From Crickella sp963642455 (lineage in GTDB: Bacteria; Bacillota; Clostridia; Peptostreptococcales; Anaerovoracaceae), in NCBI GenBank assembly GCA_963642455.1, contig CAVIGM010000019.1:1-28420 (forward strand): a stretch of DNA of 28,420 nucleotides, given 5' to 3'. A model generated the notes under the pieces. The model was not told the DNA's origin, did no database searches, and saw nothing but the letters and a program-made list of their open reading frames with translations. Each line of letters opens with the position of its first letter. Position 1 is the first letter of the stretch. Below are positions 23,539-28,420 of this stretch, in pieces. The translations under genes were made by a program, and so were the position numbers.

Positions 23539-23564
23539 AAAAAGAAAAGGCCGAATCCTTTTCT
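23539..23564 (-). terminator. Intrinsic terminator after carD
   Basis: On the minus strand an 8-bp stem AGAAAAGG / CCTTTTCT with a 6-base loop is directly followed by TTTTC. It lies 8 bases beyond the carD stop codon. It should end carD transcription before ispDF, though partial readthrough is possible because no clear ispDF promoter is visible. Confidence 0.75.
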
Positions 23565-23572
23565 AAGCTTCG

Positions 23573-24046
23573 TTAGATATGGGATTCGACCAGTGCTTCT
23601 GCTTCATCCGCCGTGTAGTCGCCTGCACATACAATTTCGCTTATGAGTATCTGCTTGGCTGTAGTAAGAAGCTTCTTCTCTCCTGTCGAGAGAGGCTTGG
23701 CCCTATCGGCTCGAACAAGGTTTCTTACCACCGATGCGACGACCTTGATGTCTCCTGTCTTCAGCTTGTCGGTGTTCTCTCGGAAGCGCCTGTTCCAATT
23801 CGGAGACATCGCTTCGGTATCACCGGCTAAGACATCGAGTATCTCGGGTATCTCAGATTTGTCGACAATCCCTCTCAGTCCGATTGACTCGGCATTGTCT
23901 ACGGGGACAGATGCTTCCATCTTGAAATAAGGAAGTGACACACGATAATAGCTGCGCATCTCACCGAGCATGTCGCTCTCGACAATGTCGGTAATCGTGC
24001 CTGCACCATACATAGGATAAACTATTCTATCGCCTACTTTGAACAT
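23573..24046 (-). CDS. carD: CarD/CdnL-family transcription regulator
   Basis: RNA-polymerase-binding protein; characterised CarD proteins stabilise the open complex at rRNA and housekeeping promoters. The 157 residues have the N-terminal RNA-polymerase-interaction domain (MFKVGDRIVYPMYGAGTITDI...) and a helical C-terminal DNA-binding domain with NLVRADRAKPLSTGEKKLLTTAKQIL. No helix-turn-helix is present. It is transcribed alone, from a promoter 28-57 bases upstream to a terminator downstream, and diverges from the two-component operon. CarD beside ispD is a recurrent Gram-positive arrangement. Confidence 0.9.
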   Translation of the reverse strand: MFKVGDRIVYPMYGAGTITDIVESDMLGEMRSYYRVSLPYFKMEASVPVDNAESIGLRGIVDKSEIPEILDVLAGDTEAMSPNWNRRFRENTDKLKTGDIKVVASVVRNLVRADRAKPLSTGEKKLLTTAKQILISEIVCAGDYTADEAEALVESHI

Positions 24047-24073
24047 AAGTCACCTTCCTTTAACTACATTGAT

Positions 24074-24103
24074 ATTATATCATTTTATGTTCTTTTTTTG
24101 CAA
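24074..24103 (-). promoter_or_regulatory. Promoter of carD in divergent intergenic region
   Basis: On the minus strand TTGCAA (24098-24103) and a perfect TATAAT (24074-24079) are 18 bases apart, ending 28 bases before the carD start. The opposite strand has TATACT (24112-24117) as a possible -10 for the response regulator, but no clear -35, so the plus-strand promoter remains unplaced. Confidence 0.65.
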
Positions 24104-24165
24104 GATAATGATATACTAATAAATACTAAGCTGTTTTGAAAAATGAACAACGGAGGTCAAACAAA

Positions 24166-24846
24166 TTGAAGAGATTACTAATCGTAGATGACGAAGAAAA
24201 GATTCGCGCAGTCATTAAGGAATACGCAGAATTCAGCGGCTATGAGGCTGAAGAGGCTGCAGACGGAATGAGCGCAATAGGTATGGTTAAGCTGAACGAT
24301 TATGACTTGATCATCATGGATGTTATGATGCCTAAGCTCGATGGATTCAGCGCAATCAAGGAGATCGAAAAGATCAAGAAGATTCCAGTAATCATGCTCT
24401 CGGCAAGAGGCGAAGAATACGATAAGCTCTTCGGCTTCGAGCTTGGAATTGATGATTATGTTGTTAAGCCATTTAGCCCTAAGGAGCTTATGGCAAGAGT
24501 AAATGCGGTTCTTAAGCGTTGTGAGAACAGCGAGCACGCAAGCGAAAGCGTTGCTAATTTCGAGGGCCTCGAAGTTAATTTTGCAGCAAGAACAGTCGCA
24601 GTTGACGGGAAAAGAATCAACCTTACACCTAAGGAATACGACCTTCTTTTCTATCTAATCCAGAACAAGAACATCGCTCTTTCGAGAGAGAAGCTTCTTT
24701 CGGATATCTGGGGCTATGATTTCTTCGGCGACGACAGAACTATAGACACTCATGTTAAGAACCTGAGAAACAATCTCGGACCATACAGGAAGTTCATCGT
24801 AACCTTAAGAGGCGTGGGTTATAAATTCGAATATGACGAGCAATAA
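24166..24846 (+). CDS. OmpR/PhoB-family response regulator
   Basis: DNA-binding response regulator of a two-component system, 226 residues. The receiver domain (about 1-118) has acidic D8-D9, phospho-acceptor D52 (LIIMDVMMP), S79 and K101 (VVKPF). The C-terminal winged-helix domain (about 128-222) carries LTPKEYDLLFYL and DDRTIDTHVKNLRNNLG. The start is a TTG at 24166-24168, chosen because GGAGG lies nine bases upstream; an in-frame TTG 30 bases earlier has no such site and would place the GGAGG inside the gene. It overlaps the kinase gene by 14 bases. Target genes are unknown. Confidence 0.95.
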   Translation: MKRLLIVDDEEKIRAVIKEYAEFSGYEAEEAADGMSAIGMVKLNDYDLIIMDVMMPKLDGFSAIKEIEKIKKIPVIMLSARGEEYDKLFGFELGIDDYVVKPFSPKELMARVNAVLKRCENSEHASESVANFEGLEVNFAARTVAVDGKRINLTPKEYDLLFYLIQNKNIALSREKLLSDIWGYDFFGDDRTIDTHVKNLRNNLGPYRKFIVTLRGVGYKFEYDEQ

Positions 24847-26293
24847 TAATCGCAAATTTCCAAGAATCGATTTCAACAGCATCAAGACCACAACCATGGT
24901 CTATTTTGTGGTTTTTGCAATCTTCATCGTATGCATCTTCTGGATTCTTCAGGATTTATTCATCAACAGATATTACGAGTCCATGAGAACGCAGGAATCT
25001 CAGAGAACGGCTGTTGCAATAGAGGGGCAATTCAGAGATAACCCGGGCAGCTTCGATGACTATGCAAGTGATACCGCAAGAGCAAGCGGCATTCTCATTC
25101 GCATAGATACAATCAATGACTCAAGGGTATATGACGGTACATCGACTATAAGCTCTGATGAGTCTCTCGAAAGAGATCTTGCGAAGGTCAAGAGAGTTCT
25201 TATAAAGAATAATTTCGAGTCCTCGGTGAGCATGAAGATTGGTGACACGGACAGCAAATCAGCTCATCTTATTTACGCTTCGAGGATAAGCAACGTCTTC
25301 GAGATGGCTACTTTATATATAGTAACTCCGCTCTATCCGTCCGAAGCTACTGTTAATATCATCCATCGCATGCTCGAATATATCACTGCTATAGTGCTCG
25401 GCCTTGCGCTCATCCTTGCCGTATATCTTTCGACGAGGCTTACAAGACCTATCGAGAACATTACCGCTTCGGCACACAAGCTCTCGAAGGGCAATTACAA
25501 TGTTAAATTCAACGGCGGGAATTTCACAGAGACTATCGAACTTGCGAAGGTGCTTAATACAGCATCCTACGAGATGGAGCAGTCCGATTTCTATCAGAAG
25601 GAAATCATCGCAAATGTTTCCCACGACCTTAAGACACCTCTTACCATGATTAAATCCTATGCGGAAATGATTATGGATATTTCCGGAGATAATCCTACAA
25701 GAAGAGAAGAGCATCTTAATGTCATCATAAGCGAGACCGATAGGCTCAATAAGCTTGTAACTGATATGATGGAATCGAGCAGGCTGCAGTCTAACGCCAT
25801 CGTTCTTGATAAGGAATATTTCGACATCGTCGAGGTTGCACGCGAGGCCTACGAGAGCTTCCGCATACTCAATACGCAAGAGGATTACAAGATCAATTTC
25901 AGACCTTGCAAGCCTGCTATCGTATATGCCGACAAGAACAGAATTTCGCAGGTAATTCACAATTTCATTTCGAACGCTGTTAAATACAGCGGCGACGAGA
26001 AATTCGTTGAGGTTGAGCTCAAGCGCACATCGAAGAAAGTATCGGTTCACATCATCGACCACGGCATAGGTATTCCTAAGGACGCGCTCTCACATGTATG
26101 GGACAGATATTACAGAAGCAGCGCCAACCACGAAAGAGAAATCGAAGGAACGGGCCTTGGACTCTCAATCTGCAAGGGCGTTCTCTCCTTGCACAATGCC
26201 AATTACGGCGTCGAAAGCGAAGAAGGCAAGGGCTCGGATTTCTGGTTCGAGCTTCCTGTAGAAAAGGAACCAAAGAACGGCAAGAAAAATTAG
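24833..26293 (+). CDS. Sensor histidine kinase
   Basis: Membrane kinase partner of the response regulator, 486 residues. Transmembrane segment 1 lies at about 20-43, an extracytoplasmic sensor region at about 44-178, and transmembrane segment 2 at about 182-200, followed by a HAMP linker (RLTRPIENITASAHKLSKGNY). The phosphotransfer helix has H264 (VSHDLKTPLTMIKSY). The ATPase domain has the N box NAVKYS (381-386), G1 DHGIGIP, F-like DRYYRSS and G2 GTGLGLSI. The sensor region has no motif that tells me its signal. It overlaps the regulator gene and is 11 bases from radA. Confidence 0.95.
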   Translation: MTSNNNRKFPRIDFNSIKTTTMVYFVVFAIFIVCIFWILQDLFINRYYESMRTQESQRTAVAIEGQFRDNPGSFDDYASDTARASGILIRIDTINDSRVYDGTSTISSDESLERDLAKVKRVLIKNNFESSVSMKIGDTDSKSAHLIYASRISNVFEMATLYIVTPLYPSEATVNIIHRMLEYITAIVLGLALILAVYLSTRLTRPIENITASAHKLSKGNYNVKFNGGNFTETIELAKVLNTASYEMEQSDFYQKEIIANVSHDLKTPLTMIKSYAEMIMDISGDNPTRREEHLNVIISETDRLNKLVTDMMESSRLQSNAIVLDKEYFDIVEVAREAYESFRILNTQEDYKINFRPCKPAIVYADKNRISQVIHNFISNAVKYSGDEKFVEVELKRTSKKVSVHIIDHGIGIPKDALSHVWDRYYRSSANHEREIEGTGLGLSICKGVLSLHNANYGVESEEGKGSDFWFELPVEKEPKNGKKN

Positions 26294-26304
26294 GGGATTA
26301 GGGA

Positions 26305-27777
26305 ATGGCGAAAAAGATTAAATCTGTATATGTCTGCAGCGATTGCGGAAACGAATATCCTTCGTGGCAGGGACAGTGTTCCTACTGCGGAGCTTGGAAT
26401 ACTATTGTTGAACAGAAAATCAAGCCTGTCTCCGAAGAGGATCCAAGAAGGCGTCACAGCGTTGGCATGGCCAAGCCTGTTAAGCTAAGAACTGTCGGCA
26501 GCCTCAACTACAGCAGAATTGATTCCGGCATCGGCGAGCTCAATCGTGTGCTTGGCGGAGGAATCGTCTTGGGTTCGCTTATCCTGATTTCCGGCGAGCC
26601 TGGCATTGGTAAATCCACAATCATTATTCAAGCAGCAAATAATATCGCTAAAGAGGGCAAGCAGGTTCTCTATGTCAGCGGCGAGGAATCCGAGGAGCAG
26701 GTAAAGCTTCGCGCGGATAGAGTCTGCCAAGATGTCTCAGATAATCTATATATCTATCCAGAGACTTCCATAGATAATATTATGCTTGTCTGCGAGGAGC
26801 TTAAACCCTCCTTTCTTATAATAGATTCAATTCAGACTATGTTCACAGCAGATATTGATTCTGTTGCGGGCAGCATCACTCAGATCAGAGCCTGCTCTAA
26901 TCTGCTGATGAAATATGCAAAAACAAATAATGTTCCAATCTTCATTGTTGCTCATGTCAACAAGGCAGGCGATCTTGCAGGTCCTAAGACAATAGAGCAT
27001 ATGGTAGATTGTGTGCTTAATTTCAATGGCGAGAGGGATAAGAATCTCAGGATTCTCAGGGCCTTCAAGAACAGGTTCGGGACCACCGATGAAATCGGTG
27101 CCTTCCGCATGAGTGCGGAAGGGATGGTCGAGGTACGAGACCTGTCCGGAACCTTGATTGAATCCGCCGACACAAATGAGATTGGCTCTGTTGTGTCGGC
27201 CACCTATGAGGGCAGCCGCCCGGTATTCTTCGAGATTCAGGCTCTTGTGTCGAAGGCAAGTGTGGGCTTCGCAAGGCGGACTGCACTCGGTATCGACCAC
27301 AACAGGCTGAGCATGCTGATAGCTGTTCTCGAAAGGCATGCGGGCCTCTCGCTTGCAGACTATGATGTCTACGTTAATGTTGTGGGCGGCCTACGGCCGG
27401 ACAGCCCGGCGACCGACTTGGCGGTCGCGCTCGCGATCTACAGTTCGTTGCGCGAGCGGACCTCGCCGAGAAGGGTTGTTGCGGTCGGCGAGGTCGGGCT
27501 GACCGGCATGCTTCGCAACATCCCAAATACTGACAAGATAACATCTGAGGCCAAAAGACTCGGCTACGAGCGCATTATTCTCCCAAAGAAAAATGCCGCC
27601 CAAGCCAGCGCTCAAGCGAAATCTGCGACTGGCGCTCAAGCTGGCACCCAAGCGAAATCCGCGGCTGGCGCCCCTGCTGATGTACAGCCTGCCGCTCAAG
27701 CGAAATCCCCGGCTGGCATCGAGCTTTGCGGCGCGGAGAACCTCAGAGAAGCAATCAAACAATTCGTAGCAGAGTGA
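26305..27777 (+). CDS. radA: DNA repair protein RadA
   Basis: RecA-like ATPase that promotes branch migration in recombinational repair. The 490-residue protein has an N-terminal C4 zinc motif (C11, C14, C25, C28), Walker A GEPGIGKST (97-105), Walker B LIIDSIQ (171-177), the RadA-specific KNRFG motif (255-259) and a C-terminal Lon-protease-like domain without proteolytic role. Between ILPKKN and IELCGAENLREAI an Ala/Gln/Lys/Ser repeat insertion of about 40 residues makes the protein longer than the usual 450-460. The DNA around 27390-27510 is markedly GC-rich. It lies 11 bases after the kinase gene and 2 before bioY. Confidence 0.97.
   Translation: MAKKIKSVYVCSDCGNEYPSWQGQCSYCGAWNTIVEQKIKPVSEEDPRRRHSVGMAKPVKLRTVGSLNYSRIDSGIGELNRVLGGGIVLGSLILISGEPGIGKSTIIIQAANNIAKEGKQVLYVSGEESEEQVKLRADRVCQDVSDNLYIYPETSIDNIMLVCEELKPSFLIIDSIQTMFTADIDSVAGSITQIRACSNLLMKYAKTNNVPIFIVAHVNKAGDLAGPKTIEHMVDCVLNFNGERDKNLRILRAFKNRFGTTDEIGAFRMSAEGMVEVRDLSGTLIESADTNEIGSVVSATYEGSRPVFFEIQALVSKASVGFARRTALGIDHNRLSMLIAVLERHAGLSLADYDVYVNVVGGLRPDSPATDLAVALAIYSSLRERTSPRRVVAVGEVGLTGMLRNIPNTDKITSEAKRLGYERIILPKKNAAQASAQAKSATGAQAGTQAKSAAGAPADVQPAAQAKSPAGIELCGAENLREAIKQFVAE
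27610..27717 (+). repeat. 24-bp tandem-repeat insertion near the RadA C-terminus
   Basis: Three recognisable 24-base copies encode AQAKSATG, TQAKSAAG and AQAKSPAG, interspersed with related AQAG and APADVQPA segments. The reading frame is kept. The segment is predicted to be a flexible, alanine-rich loop. Confidence 0.8.
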
Positions 27778-27779
27778 TT

Positions 27780-28412
27780 ATGAACAACTTGAACAACAGC
27801 AAGCTAAGCAACTTAACTTTAATTCCATTATTTGCAATAACTATCGCCGCAGGAGCGTGGATTACAATCCCTGCGGCGATTCCTTTTACCATGCAGACTT
27901 TCTGCATTTTTCTAAGCCTCTACATTCTCGGCGGCCGCAACGGCACAAGAGCCATACTTCTGTACCTTCTCCTTGGCGCCATTGGCCTCCCTGTTTTCTC
28001 GGGCTTCAACGCGGGGCTTTCGGTCTTAGCAGGGCCCACCGGCGGGTACCTTGTCGGCTTCATTTTCATCGGCCTCTCCTACCGAATCGGCGAAGGATTT
28101 GAAGAAAGAAGCAAAGCAAACCGCGAGAACTCCGAAAGATGCGTGAATTCCGAGGACTGCCCGAACTCCGAGAAGTGCGAGAAGCTCGAACGCGCGAGCA
28201 AATTCCTTTTCTCGCTACTCGGCCTTGTTATTTGCTACGCCTTCGGCACGGGCTGGTTCGTATACATAAGCAATTCAAGCGCGTCGGCCGTTACAGTGCT
28301 TCAAGCGCTTTCGCTGTGCGTCCTGCCGTACATAATCCCCGACCTGCTCAAGTTGCTGCTCGCAAGCAAATTGTCAGATAAGTTGGTCCCAAGATTAAGC
28401 AATTTGATCTAA
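27780..28412 (+). CDS. bioY: BioY-family biotin transporter component
   Basis: Membrane substrate-binding (S) component of an energy-coupling-factor transporter, expected to bind biotin. The 210 residues have several membrane segments, the IPFTMQTFCIFL segment near residue 35-46, and the family signature GLPVFSGFNAG...GPTGGYLVGF (69-94). A hydrophilic repeat insertion (about 109-139) separates the first and last groups of membrane spans. The ATG at 27780 is 2 bases after radA, so translation is probably coupled; an upstream in-frame start would overlap radA. No energising EcfA/EcfT genes are visible here. The gene ends 8 bases before the window edge. Confidence 0.92.
   Translation: MNNLNNSKLSNLTLIPLFAITIAAGAWITIPAAIPFTMQTFCIFLSLYILGGRNGTRAILLYLLLGAIGLPVFSGFNAGLSVLAGPTGGYLVGFIFIGLSYRIGEGFEERSKANRENSERCVNSEDCPNSEKCEKLERASKFLFSLLGLVICYAFGTGWFVYISNSSASAVTVLQALSLCVLPYIIPDLLKLLLASKLSDKLVPRLSNLI
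28125..28178 (+). repeat. 18-bp tandem repeat in bioY encoding a Cys-bearing loop
   Basis: Three 18-base copies (28125-28142, 28143-28160, 28161-28178) encode ENSERC, VNSEDC and PNSEKC, followed by a degenerate fourth (EKLERA). Cysteines recur exactly every six residues (121, 127, 133). The insertion lies in a hydrophilic loop between membrane segments. Confidence 0.85.
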
Positions 28413-28420
28413 GGCGCGGG

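Noticed and set aside
24088..24117. Plus-strand promoter for the two-component operon
   Set aside because: TATACT is a fair -10, but nothing resembling TTGACA is present at the right distance; left unplaced.

Overview
The window reads as a chromosomal core-gene segment from a low-to-mid GC Firmicute, most likely an anaerobic member of the Clostridia (Eubacteriales). This rests on the gene order (the Gram-positive superoperon linking cysS, rlmB, rpmG-secE-nusG, rplKAJL, rpoBC and rpsLG-fusA-tuf), a CarD-family regulator beside an ispD-ispF fusion, mini-RNase III, an L10-leader attenuator, strong GGAGG ribosome binding sites, and GTG and TTG starts. A placement near the Mogibacterium/Family XIII lineage is only a guess. 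No prophage, insertion sequence, CRISPR array, rRNA or complete tRNA was found.

Positions 1-24046 are coded almost entirely on the minus strand. Reading in the direction of transcription (right to left), they hold: carD, closed by an intrinsic terminator; an ispDF, proS, chr-chr, cysS, mrnC, thyA, folA, rlmB, small-membrane-protein run with many overlaps; a sigma-A-type promoter and leader hairpin in front of rpmG-secE-nusG-rplK-rplA; a probable promoter plus L10 leader in front of rplJ-rplL; a 530-bp non-coding spacer; rpoB-rpoC; and a near-consensus promoter driving rpsL-rpsG-fusA-tuf (tuf runs off the left edge). From 24166 the plus strand carries a tight run: OmpR-type response regulator, sensor kinase, radA and bioY.

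As a system, the minus strand supplies the translation and transcription machinery (ribosomal proteins, elongation factors, RNA polymerase beta and beta', NusG), rRNA maturation (MrnC, RlmB), aminoacyl-tRNA synthetases, protein export (SecE), and precursor pathways (thymidylate/folate, isoprenoid). The plus strand couples a two-component system to DNA repair (RadA) and probable biotin uptake (BioY).

The least explained part is the rplL-rpoB spacer at 10841-11370. It holds three roughly 120-bp repeat units whose central stems show compensatory base changes between units 2 and 3, followed by two more long inverted repeats before rpoB. One edge of the array falls on the rplL stop codon. Other points of interest are a 53-residue single-membrane-span protein where sigH is often found, tandem-repeat insertions in IspD, RadA and BioY (the BioY one is cysteine-bearing), and a split chromate-transporter pair inside the synthetase cluster. 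No clearly new multi-gene system is visible; the repeat array is the best candidate for something undescribed.
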